DNA from: Ktedonobacter racemifer DSM 44963 | GTDB taxonomy: Bacteria > Chloroflexota > Ktedonobacteria > Ktedonobacterales > Ktedonobacteraceae | Reading direction: 5' to 3' | DNA: 64,000 nt | NCBI RefSeq assembly: GCF_000178855.1 | Contig: NZ_ADVG01000002.1 | Span: 1,922,001-1,986,000 of the forward strand | In this document: in pieces, positions 1 to 9,602 of the stretch | How the letters are laid out: every line of letters begins with the position of its first letter | Position numbering within the stretch: position 1 is the stretch's first letter | The notes under the pieces: model-generated | Told to the model about the DNA's origin: nothing | Seen by the model: only the letters and a program-made list of their open reading frames with translations | Database searches by the model: none | Program-made: the position numbers and the translations under genes

Positions 1-1528
1 CCAGGACCGCGAGCGTCACCAGCGACATCACGGCCCGCATACAGCCAGCCTCAGAGTTTGAACCCATCGAGGTCTGGAAGCCACGCTGAATCTGCCGCCA
101 CTGCTGAGGGAAGAAGACCGAGGTCAGGTTTCCCAGGCCCACAACCACAAAGATAGCAGAGAAGCCGCCCGCCAGGACGGGAACGAGCAGATTCAAGCTA
201 TGCGAGAGGAACATCGCCACCGGCACCAGGATCACCAGTTCCACAATCCCGATCGTGAAGGTGACCAGGTTCTTGCCCCATAGGATATGCCAGGGCTTGA
301 TCGGAAAGAGGAAGAGCGTGCCCAGGCTCTGGCGCTCAAAGCCCAGGATATTATACGAGAAGCGGTAGAGCGAGAGACAGACCATCAATGGCACCAGCAA
401 GAGCGGGGACCAGCTAGAGAAGCTGTTTGAGCTCGTCCCGCCACCAGATGTAGCATTAAACAGCGTTACAGCGACCACAAAGACAGGCGCAAGCACCGAT
501 TGCAGCAAGGCTCCGGTAATCTGTGGATCACGCCGCATATATTTCAGGTCCTTGCCCAGCAGCGAAAGCGCTGGCGTTGGGAAGAGGCGCTCCAGAAGAG
601 CTGGCCTGGCTCCAGATGCCTTCACAGGAGCTGCCGCTGTGGAAGGTACCACAGCCTCACTTGTGGAACGACGACGCACACGCCTGGCCGAGTTATCGAC
701 CTCGGGACGTACCACCGCCCGCTCTACAATCATTTGCCAGAGGAAGAGCGCCACCACGCCGACCGCCAGCAAGGCCAGCAGCCAGAGCAGCGCCTGGCCC
801 CAGTTCCCCACCGAGGCCTGCTCAATGGCTCGCGCCGCCATGCCGGGCGGGAGCCACTGGAGATAGGGCGAATACGGATGATTGCTCAGATTATTAATGA
901 AGTTCTCGGTAAAGATTCCGCGCGAGACAAACTGGCAGAGATAGCCAGAAAAGGAGATAAGCACGATCAGGAAGACACCCAGGTCACGGAAGCGACGGCT
1001 CTGCAAGAAGCTCATCAAGAGCGAGAGGATGAGCTGGCCGACGCCAATCACCTGCACATAAAAGACCAGCACCGTCACAATACTAAAGAGCACCAGGGGC
1101 AACGAGAAGGCCCAACCTGCAATCAGGCCCGCAAAGACCAGTAACAGGCCCAGCGTCATTGTGTCCAGCAGGGTCGAGAGCACGAGACTAAGCATCTTCT
1201 CGCCTCGCGTAAGTGGGAAAAGCGCTAGCTTGGTCAGGTCCAGACCTTCATTGGTATTAAATTCAAGCAGCGGCAGCACCACCCAGAGCACATTCAGCGC
1301 CGTCAGGAGCAACAAGGTCGCCTCAAAATTGGCAGGGGCTGGCAGAAAGCGGCCCGCCGCGAAGAAGAGAAAGGCCGCCCAGAAACCCGCCCAAAGCAGC
1401 ACCAGGATCAGCACAATACGACTAATGATGCGTCCGACCTTGCCCTTACCGGGGCGGGTAAAGCCACGCAGAAATGTCTTCCAGCGCAGCCAGAGCAGCC
1501 AGCGGATTTTATCGCGATGGATAAGCAC
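1..1528 (-). CDS. ABC-2 type exporter permease subunit (3' end outside window)
   Basis: About 509 codons are visible and the C-terminus lies beyond the window edge. I chose a GTG start at 1528 because an AGGAG lies six bases upstream and the protein then opens MLIHRDKIRWLLWLRWKTFL. This gives a short basic cytoplasmic segment, followed at about residues 35-60 by a very hydrophobic span (IVLILVLLWAGFWAAFLFF). Further hydrophobic stretches follow, as in multi-span ABC-2 permeases. The ATPase gene ends 84 bases upstream on the same strand, so the two should form one exporter. The substrate cannot be told from sequence. The interval between the two genes holds a copy of a 58-bp stem-loop repeat. 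Confidence 0.75.
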   Translation of the reverse strand, partial: MLIHRDKIRWLLWLRWKTFLRGFTRPGKGKVGRIISRIVLILVLLWAGFWAAFLFFAAGRFLPAPANFEATLLLLTALNVLWVVLPLLEFNTNEGLDLTKLALFPLTRGEKMLSLVLSTLLDTMTLGLLLVFAGLIAGWAFSLPLVLFSIVTVLVFYVQVIGVGQLILSLLMSFLQSRRFRDLGVFLIVLISFSGYLCQFVSRGIFTENFINNLSNHPYSPYLQWLPPGMAARAIEQASVGNWGQALLWLLALLAVGVVALFLWQMIVERAVVRPEVDNSARRVRRRSTSEAVVPSTAAAPVKASGARPALLERLFPTPALSLLGKDLKYMRRDPQITGALLQSVLAPVFVVAVTLFNATSGGGTSSNSFSSWSPLLLVPLMVCLSLYRFSYNILGFERQSLGTLFLFPIKPWHILWGKNLVTFTIGIVELVILVPVAMFLSHSLNLLVPVLAGGFSAIFVVVGLGNLTSVFFPQQWRQIQRGFQTSMGSNSEAGCMRAVMSLVTLAVL

Positions 1529-1550
1529 ACCACACTCCTATTACTTCTGA

Positions 1551-1609
1551 TCCGAAACCCTGAGCGCGAAGCGCTAGTCACGAGAGTGACGTTGGGTTTC
1601 GGAATAAGG
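1551..1609 (-). repeat. 58-bp stem-loop repeat, family A, copy 1
   Basis: Outer arms CCGAAACCC and GGGTTTCGG enclose two smaller hairpins, GAGCGCGAAGCGCT and GTCACGAGAGTGAC. The minus-strand reading matches copies at 14725, 35938 and (diverged) 36138. It lies between the ATPase and permease genes of one operon. Confidence 0.85.
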
Positions 1610-1611
1610 AT

Positions 1612-2499
1612 TCAGTCAAGCCAACCGAGATTATGGTTCTCGTTGCGTACACCGATGACGTTGAGGAAGACGTCCTCCAGCGAGGCATCTTTGTCGTCGC
1701 CACTGGCCCGCTCACGCAGCTCTTGCAGCGTCCCCTCGGCGACAAGCACGCCCTGATTGATAATGCCAACGCGCGTACACAGACGCTCCACTACCTCCAT
1801 AATATGCGAGGAGAAGAAGATCGTCGTTCCATGCTGGGTCAGTTCATGCAGAATGTCGCGAATCACACGCGAACTCACAGGATCGATCCCCTCAAACGGC
1901 TCATCCAGGAACAACACCTGGGGGCGATGCAAGATGGCCGCGGCCAGCGCGACTTTCTTGCGCATACCTACTGAATAATCAACAATCATCTTATCCGCAT
2001 CGTTTGCCAGGTCAAGGACACGTAGCAAGTCCTCGGTGCGGCGCGTCACATCGGCATCGGGCACGCCATACATATGGCCTGCAAAGATGATAAACTCACG
2101 CCCCGTCAGCCGTTCATAGAGATTCAGGTGCTCAGGAAGCACGCCCATCAGGGCACGCGCACTAAGTGGATCTTTCCAGACATCCACGCCTCCCACCCAG
2201 ACCGAGCCAGAGGTCGGGCGCAAGAGTCCCACCATCATTTTGATCGTTGTCGATTTGCCAGCGCCGTTGGGACCCAGAAAGCCAAAGAACTCACCCGGAC
2301 GTACAGCAAGGTTCAGATGATTTACGGCGACCTTCTGGCCGAAGGTTTGCAACAGGTCCTGCGTCAGAACCGCGTATTGCTCACCACTCTGCCCCATTTG
2401 AGTAGATGAATATGCTTGTGGATAAGCCTGAGCTACGGCTGGTTGAGGAAAAGGTGTATCTTGAGTCTGTGGAGGATTCTGCTCAGGAAAGGTATTCAT
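1612..2499 (-). CDS. ABC transporter ATP-binding protein
   Basis: A 295-residue ABC ATPase of the ABC-2 (CcmA/DrrA-like) type that energises the permease encoded just downstream. Walker A is GPNGAGKST at about residues 78-86, the signature is YSVGMRKKVALA at about 175-186, and Walker B is VLFLDEPFEG at about 195-204. An H-loop histidine sits in FFSSHIMEVVE. About 40 Pro/Gln-rich residues precede the ABC domain, which is longer than usual and looks unstructured. The core family call is secure but the transported substrate is unknown. Confidence 0.92.
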   Translation of the reverse strand: MNTFPEQNPPQTQDTPFPQPAVAQAYPQAYSSTQMGQSGEQYAVLTQDLLQTFGQKVAVNHLNLAVRPGEFFGFLGPNGAGKSTTIKMMVGLLRPTSGSVWVGGVDVWKDPLSARALMGVLPEHLNLYERLTGREFIIFAGHMYGVPDADVTRRTEDLLRVLDLANDADKMIVDYSVGMRKKVALAAAILHRPQVLFLDEPFEGIDPVSSRVIRDILHELTQHGTTIFFSSHIMEVVERLCTRVGIINQGVLVAEGTLQELRERASGDDKDASLEDVFLNVIGVRNENHNLGWLD

Positions 2500-2586
2500 T
2501 CAAAACATCCTTTTTTATTACTACAGTGTCTACCAATGATAGAAGTATAAGCGAGAGCGCCCAATCTCGCACCTATGGCACTCGCC

Positions 2587-2637
2587 CTGGTTAGGGATGT
2601 GGTATCAGTTGGCAGCCACTACCACATCCTTAACCAG
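2587..2637. repeat. Inverted repeat, about 18-bp stem
   Basis: The arms CTGGTTAGGGATGTGGTA and TACCACATCCTTAACCAG differ by one base and enclose a loop of about 15 bases. It sits upstream of the ABC ATPase gene within a 350-base gap that otherwise holds only the small hairpin at 2779. It resembles the long gene-end palindromes found elsewhere in the window. Confidence 0.7.
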
Positions 2638-2778
2638 AAATAACTTGCACATGGTGTCAGCAAGATAAACGTAGAAAGGGAGCGAAGATCCAAGGGGCAT
2701 AATCTCAGCCCCTCGCTAAAAACCCATACATATACCTGTACGCATCGTCACAGCGAAAGTTCCTACCATAACACGCAA

Positions 2779-2807
2779 AAGGTGCCCCGTTGGAAAGGGG
2801 GCACCTT
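2779..2807 (-). terminator. Hairpin, probable terminator
   Basis: AAGGTGCCCC and GGGGCACCTT form a 10-bp stem with a short loop, flanked by A-rich and T-rich runs on both sides. On the minus strand it lies about 45 bases past the stop of the small gene at 2853-3173. Confidence 0.6.
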
Positions 2808-2852
2808 AAAAAATAGAGGCATGCACACAATCGGATAGATAAATACAGAGCA

Positions 2853-3173
2853 TTACTTTTGTGTATGCGAGCAGGTATTGGGCATCATACTCGACGTACC
2901 TGCAAGCGGCTCATTCTGCGATGTGCTTCTCTGCGCCACTGGTTGTGGCGAAATAGTACAGGCGCGCTGATGAGGATATACAAGAGTATCAATATTATTA
3001 GCTGCGCTACTTACTGGTTGCATGACATGGGAACTGGCAGCAACGGCACTGACAAGTGCCTGGGAACTACAACCAATACTCAGGACCAGAAATGCCAGCG
3101 TCACTATGCGTATCTGCCAGGAGCTACAAGAGCGCGAAAACTCAACGAACGCACTAAGGAATCGTCGTAACAT
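2853..3173 (-). CDS. Small putative lipoprotein, unknown function
   Basis: A 106-residue protein that I do not recognise. The N-terminus has basic residues and then a hydrophobic run ending LVLSIGC at about residues 29-35. That would fit a lipobox with Cys35 lipidated and the remaining 70 polar residues exported. The start has only a weak GGTGATC-like ribosome site. A similar-length open frame runs on the opposite strand, so coding on this strand rests on the signal-like N-terminus and on the hairpin downstream. It lies between the ABC ATPase gene and a small membrane-protein gene, all on the minus strand. Confidence 0.45.
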   Translation of the reverse strand: MLRRFLSAFVEFSRSCSSWQIRIVTLAFLVLSIGCSSQALVSAVAASSHVMQPVSSAANNIDTLVYPHQRACTISPQPVAQRSTSQNEPLAGTSSMMPNTCSHTQK

Positions 3174-3203
3174 TACTGGATCACCATTAATTTTCTACAA
3201 TAT

Positions 3204-3662
3204 TTAATTCATCCACTCCCCAGGAGCCTCGCTCACCGTCCCCTTACCGCTCTTCATAGCCTTGCCATCTTCCCCAATCCGCTTGGGAAGATCAGAGAGG
3301 TTGACGCGATGCCAGAAGGCCGCCGGGAAAAGGCCGATACCAAAGGCCAGCGCCGCGCCAATATCCAGGCGGTCAACGGGCAGGCCTTGTGGCAAATGGA
3401 ATGGAACCTGAGAGATAACCCCGACTCGTAAGAGTAGGGCAAAGACAAAAATCGCCAGTTCGAGGACGCAGATAGCCCAATAGGAGAACACCTCTCGCTT
3501 CGAACGACTTCGATACACGACCGCCAGGATGATGTTCAGAATGCACAGGAATGCGCTGATCCACAGAGCAATGGAGATAACGGTCATTTGACGTGGACTT
3601 ACCGCGGCAAGGACCATCCCCATCACCGAATGCAGAGATGTCTGTACGAACAACGTGTTCAA
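3204..3662 (-). CDS. Small integral membrane protein
   Basis: A 152-residue protein with three or four predicted membrane spans: about residues 8-22, 27-50 (ISIALWISAFLCILNIILAV), 60-80 (SYWAICVLELAIFVFALLL) and 100-118. The C-terminus is a charged tail rich in Lys, Gly and Glu. I recognise no family. It lies just upstream of the small lipoprotein-like gene with 30 bases between them, so the two may be co-transcribed. The preceding 240 bases contain only short hairpins, such as CCCTACATTTGTAGGG near 3780. Confidence 0.65.
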   Translation of the reverse strand: MNTLFVQTSLHSVMGMVLAAVSPRQMTVISIALWISAFLCILNIILAVVYRSRSKREVFSYWAICVLELAIFVFALLLRVGVISQVPFHLPQGLPVDRLDIGAALAFGIGLFPAAFWHRVNLSDLPKRIGEDGKAMKSGKGTVSEAPGEWMN

Positions 3663-3902
3663 GCGTTACCTCGTTTCAATCCTCGGCAATTTCCTATAAA
3701 TTGCCGCAACGTTTGCCTATGACCAGACGGACTGGCATCCAGATACAATACAGCGTGTCATGACACAACCAACGCCGCCCCTACATTTGTAGGGTCCAAG
3801 CTTGCTTGGACTCCAAGCGCTGGAGAATGCGGTTCTCCTCGGGTGACCAGACCATGCCAACATGGCCCCTACAACGCAACGGATGTACCCAGCGATACAT
3901 TA

Positions 3903-6647
3903 TCAATTGCGGGTCAACGCCAGGTTGGAGAAGGCTACTTCAGTATCTTTGAGATACACCAGCATGCCTACCTGCCCACCCTTTAGCGAGTTATCGCTCT
4001 TGTTACCGACCTGCTTGCCATTGACATAGAACGTAAATTTATCGTTCTGCACACCAATCTTGATGACATTTTGCTGGTTGTGACCGCCCTTGTACTCACT
4101 CTTGATGTCGCCTTCCCAAATCGGCTCCTTCCAGGCTGCGCCAGCATCTGTTCCACGGCTATCACTATATTTCCAGAACTGGTACTTACGCCCACCTTTG
4201 AAGTTGCGCACATCAAAGAGGTAGAAGCTGCGCTTACCCTTGCTATCCTTCTGATAACGCAAGATCACGCCGTACTCATTATGAGCGTCGGAATCATTGT
4301 CTTTGATCACATTCATTGTGATCGTACTGACAAAGGAATCGGGCAGCGAAAAATCCTGCAAAATGGCAGTACTGACATTATTCGACGTATTTTTGATATG
4401 ATATGCCCCATCTTTAAAGGTATAGCCAGGACCAATCGGCCAGCTATGAGTATTACTATCGAGAGGGTCCTCGAAGTATATATTAGACGCCTGAGCCGTT
4501 GCCGTCACACCTGCCTGGGCGGTGCTGGTCGCCTGGGCTTTCTGAAGCATTGTATCATGAGGGTTAGGCTGTTGAGGGGTAGTATGCGAATTGACTAGCC
4601 AGAAGAGACTACCACCAAAGATGATCAATGCGGCTGAGACAATCAAGATAGCCGATTTCAGGCGATTGCTTAACTTCTTCTGCTTTAGATTCTCCTCCTC
4701 TGCCTTCAGATCATCCTGCATCCCGGCGGGCAGCTGGGGCAGCATACCCGTCACATACTGACCAGGCTTGCCCGCGACCGGAATCTTAAAGACCCGGGCC
4801 GGCTGGACCAGGCGCATCATGCTGGTTGTGTTTGAAGCGCCCGGCGCGCTCACCTCGCCAATTGGCGCCAGGAGACCCGTTTTTCCCTGCTCAGGATATT
4901 GGGCACCAAAATCAGCAAGCGTGCCAGTCTTGCCCTGACCAGGCTGTGGCCAGTTGGGCGCGAAGCCCTGCTGCTGTCCCCATCCATCCTGCTGAGGCTG
5001 CTGCATCATCCCCTGCTGCTCATTATTCATGCCAGTCTGCGCTGGCTCAACAGGCTGCTCAGCAGCTGGTTGCGCCGTCGCGGCATAATTTAACAGACCC
5101 GTAGGCTTAGACCCATAGGAAAAGAGTGATGAAGAAGCAGGCTGTGCGTTCTGCTCCGCCTCTGGCGAGGAAGGCTGCGCCAGGTTGAATGAGGAGCCTC
5201 TGGGCTGAGGCGTCGCCTGTGGCTTCTCAGATGAGAACTGGCTTAATAGCCCGCCTGCACGAGGAGTGGATGGCGCGCTTCCTCCAAATGAGGACGGCGC
5301 CTGCGGAAAATCCTCCTGCGGGATCGCGGGCGATTGTTCCTGCCCCCAGGGTGGCGTGTACTGGTTAGGCGCTTGATTCTGGTTCTGCGCCAGAAATGTA
5401 TTAGGCAGCCCAAAGGAGGCATCGCCGAAATTGGTATTTCCTGAAGAGAGGGCCGGGGCCACGGGCGTCGGACGAACCGGAGCGGCCTGCATCTCTGGAG
5501 GAAGGATGCCTGTAAAAGAGGGCATCGTCATACTCGTCCTGGCGATAAAATCATTGCGCGCGGGCGGTTGCGCGGGTTGAGATGCCTGGGCGTTAGCGCC
5601 AGGGGCTGCCTGGCCTATGGGAGCAGGCATAGGTGGAAATGGTTGCTTCTGTTCAGAAGGCTTCTGAGGCGAGTTCTCGTCTTGTGAAAAATGATTTTGT
5701 TGCCACATAGGATCAAACAGACCTCGCTTGGTAAAAGAAGCATCACCCTGAGCGGCAGGCACTTTAAGGGTCTCGCCAATGGAGACACCAGCCGAGATCA
5801 GCGCCTCGCGAAAAGCGCCCGCGATCTCACTGGCATTGGCATAGCGATCCTCAGGCCGTTTCGCCAGGGTGCGCAGTATCACCTGCTCAGCTACCACCGG
5901 AAGATCCGGACGCAGCAAGCGTGGTGAGGACGGCGGATTATTTAAATGCTGCATGGCCACCTGCATAGGGAGTGCCCCTTTAAAGGGTAAACTTCCTGTG
6001 ACCATGTGATAGAGCACGCAGCCAAGCGAGTAAAGATCAGCACGTATATCGACTGGAGTGCCGATGACTTGCTCAGGCGACATATAGTCGGGCGTGCCCA
6101 GAGGGGCTCCAGCCCCCGTCAAGCGCACTTGCGCGGATTGCCCATCAGAGAGGATTTTCACCAGGCCAAAGTCGGTCAGGACCAGGCGGCTCTCCTGTGT
6201 GAGCATCACATTTGCCGGCTTCAAATCACGGTGAATGACACCTCTCCCATGAGCCACCTCTAGAGCGGCCGCGAGCTGTTCAAGATAGTTACTGGTTTGT
6301 GCCAGGGGCAGGCGCCCCTCGCGCTCAAGTACATCGCGGAGCGTGCCCCCACTCAAGTAGGGCATAACCAGGTAGGCCAGGCCATCCTGCTCGCCATATT
6401 CATGCACAGGCATGATATTTGGATGGACCAGGGAGGCCGCGGCATCCGTCTCACGCCGGAAGCGCTCCAGGAACGCAGCCTTTTGACCGGGATTGAGCGG
6501 CGTGAAAGGGAAGAGCACCTTGACCGCAACCTGGCGGCGTGGGCGAGACTGCTGAGCCAGAAAGACGGCTCCCATCCCACCCTGACCGATAAGTTGCTGC
6601 AAGGTGCATGTCCCAAGCGCCTTACCAATCAAATCCTCTGCGTTCAT
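3903..6647 (-). CDS. Transmembrane Ser/Thr protein kinase with lectin-like ectodomain (paralogue 1)
   Basis: A 914-residue PknB-like receptor kinase. The kinase domain covers about 13-275, with GQGGMG at 21-26, the ATP-binding lysine K43, HRDLKPAN at 139-146 and DFG at 159-161, so it should be active. A Pro/Gln-rich, probably disordered linker follows (about 300-660). One membrane helix lies at 665-686. An exported domain at about 725-914 (EDPLDSNTHSW, FKDGAYHI, FTFYVNGKQVG) looks like a concanavalin/LamG or DUF1080-type beta sandwich that may bind glycans. The next gene upstream is a paralogue of the same architecture, so this is a tandem duplication. Ligand and substrates are unknown. Confidence 0.9.
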   Translation of the reverse strand: MNAEDLIGKALGTCTLQQLIGQGGMGAVFLAQQSRPRRQVAVKVLFPFTPLNPGQKAAFLERFRRETDAAASLVHPNIMPVHEYGEQDGLAYLVMPYLSGGTLRDVLEREGRLPLAQTSNYLEQLAAALEVAHGRGVIHRDLKPANVMLTQESRLVLTDFGLVKILSDGQSAQVRLTGAGAPLGTPDYMSPEQVIGTPVDIRADLYSLGCVLYHMVTGSLPFKGALPMQVAMQHLNNPPSSPRLLRPDLPVVAEQVILRTLAKRPEDRYANASEIAGAFREALISAGVSIGETLKVPAAQGDASFTKRGLFDPMWQQNHFSQDENSPQKPSEQKQPFPPMPAPIGQAAPGANAQASQPAQPPARNDFIARTSMTMPSFTGILPPEMQAAPVRPTPVAPALSSGNTNFGDASFGLPNTFLAQNQNQAPNQYTPPWGQEQSPAIPQEDFPQAPSSFGGSAPSTPRAGGLLSQFSSEKPQATPQPRGSSFNLAQPSSPEAEQNAQPASSSLFSYGSKPTGLLNYAATAQPAAEQPVEPAQTGMNNEQQGMMQQPQQDGWGQQQGFAPNWPQPGQGKTGTLADFGAQYPEQGKTGLLAPIGEVSAPGASNTTSMMRLVQPARVFKIPVAGKPGQYVTGMLPQLPAGMQDDLKAEEENLKQKKLSNRLKSAILIVSAALIIFGGSLFWLVNSHTTPQQPNPHDTMLQKAQATSTAQAGVTATAQASNIYFEDPLDSNTHSWPIGPGYTFKDGAYHIKNTSNNVSTAILQDFSLPDSFVSTITMNVIKDNDSDAHNEYGVILRYQKDSKGKRSFYLFDVRNFKGGRKYQFWKYSDSRGTDAGAAWKEPIWEGDIKSEYKGGHNQQNVIKIGVQNDKFTFYVNGKQVGNKSDNSLKGGQVGMLVYLKDTEVAFSNLALTRN

Positions 6648-6704
6648 ACGACGACCTGCCTCTTACGTTTAGATGAATAGGAACGGACCAGTGATGCCCC
6701 AAAA

Positions 6705-9137
6705 CTAGTGAGTAGGATTGTTTACCCCGCGCGTTACTAAAAGGTTTCTAAAGGCGACTTCCGAGTTTTTCAGGTTCACAATCATACCCACCATGCCGGT
6801 AGCATAGGAGTTATCAGTGGCATCCATCACCTTCTTGCCATTGACCCAGAAGGTAAATTTGTTGCCATCCATCGTCGCGGTAAGCGTGTTTGTCGCGTTC
6901 GCGTCCTGCCCAACCTTAAACTCATTCCCAAGATTGACGTTCTTCCCAATCTGCTGCCAGAACTTATTCTTATCGCCCGAGCTATCATCATATTTCCAGA
7001 AGCGGTAGTAGCCACCTTTTTTATTTAAGACCTCGAAGGTGTAAAAGTGGGTGACCTGCTTCTTGTTTTGCACGGACTGCGAGAAGCGGAAGATCAGGCC
7101 AAAGGTATTGACCTCCGAATTCGCATCTCCAGCGATCTGGCGCATCGAGACTGCATACGTGATAGGGCCATTAAAGGGTGAGGTCTCCAGGAGACTGATA
7201 CCGCTGGCATCGGTATGGTTCGTGATATGATAGGCCCCATCCTTAAAGGCATACATATCAGCCGGCGTTTCAGCCCAGCCGTGCGCGTTATGGTCCAGGG
7301 GATCTTGAATCAGGATATTGGGATCGGTTGGTGCCCCCGAGGTCTTCTGGGTACTCGTCACACTGCTGCCGCTACCGGTATTGTTCTGTGGAACCTGGCT
7401 CGAACGATTATGCATAAACCAGAACATACCGGCCCCAACCAGCAGGATCAGCACAGTCGCCACCGAGATGGAAATAATCTTCACGCCCAACGAGACTCCC
7501 GAGCGCTCAGAGATCTTATCATCGGCGGGAATGACGGGCAGAATGCCGGTCACGTAGCGACCAGGCTGGCCCGCAACAGGCACCTTCACGACTTTTACCG
7601 GCCCGGTGAGCTTGACCGTTTCGTTATTGCCATTGGTAAGCGTCAGCGCACCCGTGCCCTGCTGCTTGTTGATCGACATCAGTGAGCCAGTGTTTGTACG
7701 CAGAGCGCCTGTGTTCTGTTGGCCCGAAGGCGCAATCAACGTACCCGTGTTGCGCTTTACCATACCCGCTGACTCAGGCTGAGGAGCCAGGGGCGTCGAG
7801 GGCAACAGAGAAGCGGCAAACTGCGTATTAAAATCCTGCTGCGGCGCCTGTGTCATAGTAGAGAGTTGCTCTGGTATCTGCTGCGCCATTTCGTCCTTTG
7901 GCGTACCATTCACCAGGGGAAATTTTCCCGTACGCGAGAGCAGGCCACCTGCCGGACGCGCGGCCTCTATCGGCAGAGGAGAGAGCGGATCAGCGGGAGC
8001 GACTGCCGATGCATCGGCAATGCCCGGCGCACGTGCCAGCAGGCCACCACCAACGGGGCTGACCTGGCCAAGCTTCTTCGAGGGCAGGACGCCAGGTCTA
8101 AACTGGCCTCTGGCGGCAGGAGCAGCCGGCTCAGCCTGGGGAGGGGGAGCGGTCGGTCCGGGGACTGTCTGAATACGTGCGCTATGCCGTGCAGGCTCAA
8201 GCATGCCTTTGGGAATAAAAATGCGCCCTGTATTGGAGGTAACGCCATTAAGTAGCGGACTCACACCAAGCTGGACACCTGAGCTCTGCAAGGCATTACG
8301 GAAAGAGATAGCGAAATCGACCGCGGTCGTATAGCGATCAACCGGCTTTTTAGCCAGGGCCTTCAACAAGACCTGGGCCGCGGCCAGGGGCAAGTCTGGA
8401 CGCAAAGCCTGGGGCGAGGGTGGCGGAACCTGCAACTGCTGCGCGGCAATCTGCATAGGCGTCTCTCCCTGGAAGGGAGTTGTTCCCGTGAGCATTTGGA
8501 AGAGAATCACACCCAGGGAGTAGAGATCGGCGCGTTGATCAACATCGCTGCCAATGACCTGCTCGGGCGCCATATAATCGGGCGTGCCAACTGGCACCCC
8601 TTCGCCAGTCAGGCGAACCTGGGGGGCATAGCCCTCGCCCACAATCTTCACCAGGCCAAAATCGGTCAGTAAAAGACGCCCCTCGGGGGTCTGCAGAATA
8701 TTGGCTGGCTTAATATCGCGGTGAATAACCCCGTGATCATGCGCGTGATCAAGAGCCGCGGCCAGTTGTTCGAGATAGTGCGTAGCTTTATCAAGCGGCA
8801 GGGGTCCAAAGCGCTCCAATTCGTCGCGGAGCGTACCACCACTGATGTAGGGCATGACCAGGTAGGCGATCCCATCCTGCTCACCATATTCATGGACGGG
8901 CGTAATATTAGGATGATCCAGCGAGGCCGCGGCATCCGTCTCGCGGCGAAAACGCTCCAGGAACGCCGCTAGCTGATTAGGATTCAAGGGCGACATCGGC
9001 ATCAGCACTTTTACGGCAACCTGGCGGCGCGGGCGTGACTGCTGCGCCTGGTAGACAGCGCCCATGCCTCCCTGACCGATGAGCCTCTGGAGCGTACAAG
9101 TCCCCAGCGCTCTTCCTATCAAAGCTTCTGCGTTCAT
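6705..9137 (-). CDS. Transmembrane Ser/Thr protein kinase with lectin-like ectodomain (paralogue 2)
   Basis: An 810-residue paralogue of the kinase downstream; only 57 bases separate them. The first 20 residues are nearly the same, and GQGGMG, AVKVL, HRDIKPAN and DFG are all present, so the kinase should be active. The linker is shorter and contains repeated short NTG-type motifs (KRNTGTLIAP, QQNTGALRTN, TNTGSLMSIN). The membrane helix is at about 553-573. The ectodomain at about 605-810 repeats the QDPLDHNAHGW, FKDGAYHI and FTFWVNGKKV pattern of paralogue 1. The gene pair probably shares a transcript, and the diverged linkers suggest an old duplication. Confidence 0.9.
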   Translation of the reverse strand: MNAEALIGRALGTCTLQRLIGQGGMGAVYQAQQSRPRRQVAVKVLMPMSPLNPNQLAAFLERFRRETDAAASLDHPNITPVHEYGEQDGIAYLVMPYISGGTLRDELERFGPLPLDKATHYLEQLAAALDHAHDHGVIHRDIKPANILQTPEGRLLLTDFGLVKIVGEGYAPQVRLTGEGVPVGTPDYMAPEQVIGSDVDQRADLYSLGVILFQMLTGTTPFQGETPMQIAAQQLQVPPPSPQALRPDLPLAAAQVLLKALAKKPVDRYTTAVDFAISFRNALQSSGVQLGVSPLLNGVTSNTGRIFIPKGMLEPARHSARIQTVPGPTAPPPQAEPAAPAARGQFRPGVLPSKKLGQVSPVGGGLLARAPGIADASAVAPADPLSPLPIEAARPAGGLLSRTGKFPLVNGTPKDEMAQQIPEQLSTMTQAPQQDFNTQFAASLLPSTPLAPQPESAGMVKRNTGTLIAPSGQQNTGALRTNTGSLMSINKQQGTGALTLTNGNNETVKLTGPVKVVKVPVAGQPGRYVTGILPVIPADDKISERSGVSLGVKIISISVATVLILLVGAGMFWFMHNRSSQVPQNNTGSGSSVTSTQKTSGAPTDPNILIQDPLDHNAHGWAETPADMYAFKDGAYHITNHTDASGISLLETSPFNGPITYAVSMRQIAGDANSEVNTFGLIFRFSQSVQNKKQVTHFYTFEVLNKKGGYYRFWKYDDSSGDKNKFWQQIGKNVNLGNEFKVGQDANATNTLTATMDGNKFTFWVNGKKVMDATDNSYATGMVGMIVNLKNSEVAFRNLLVTRGVNNPTH

Positions 9138-9537
9138 TCTAAAACCTACCCCTTTTCCTGCTCACAAATACAATCGCTAGCTAGTCTTCGTCCTTCGATC
9201 TATTGCGATCCGCGTGGGCAACGTGATCCATCACACCTGTATCCTCTACCCACCGCATCTTTATCAGCCACTAGAGATATTTGTACCTTTGTACATATTA
9301 TTCAACTTGGCTGGTTCTGACAACTTCTAGGCCCTGTAGGCATGACCAAAGTAATGTTTCTTTTGGCGCTCAACCGACAGGAAACACTTTACACTAAAGC
9401 TCACTCAAGGATGTATCTCGGTAGCGTATGTTATAACATCGTTTGTTATGACTTCCCAAGGCTCTCCGGTAGCGCGCACTATTATACTAAACGGGCGAGT
9501 AAGCAAAATGGTAGGAAATAGGGAAAAGAGGGCTAGT
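9138..9537. other. Intergenic region, nothing recognised
   Basis: About 400 bases upstream of the kinase pair and downstream of the helicase. I see no open frame with a ribosome site. It probably contains the kinase promoter, but no convincing -35/-10 pair stood out. Confidence 0.4.
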
Positions 9538-9602
9538 GAATGAATATGCATGAGACCCCCTTCACCATTTTGTGGTGAAGGGGGTCTCATGCATATTCAT
9601 TC
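9538..9602. terminator. Perfect 30-bp palindrome at helicase gene end
   Basis: The arms 9538-9567 and 9573-9602 are exact reverse complements around a five-base loop. The last base of the right arm is the final base of the helicase stop codon, which reads on the minus strand. The stem includes GACCCCCTTCACCA. No strong T-tract follows on the coding strand. Confidence 0.85.

Noticed and set aside
500..1144. 214-codon plus-strand frame at the window start
   Set aside because: It is antisense to the ABC permease, whose frame is open over the entire 1.5 kb with membrane helices and a good GTG start.
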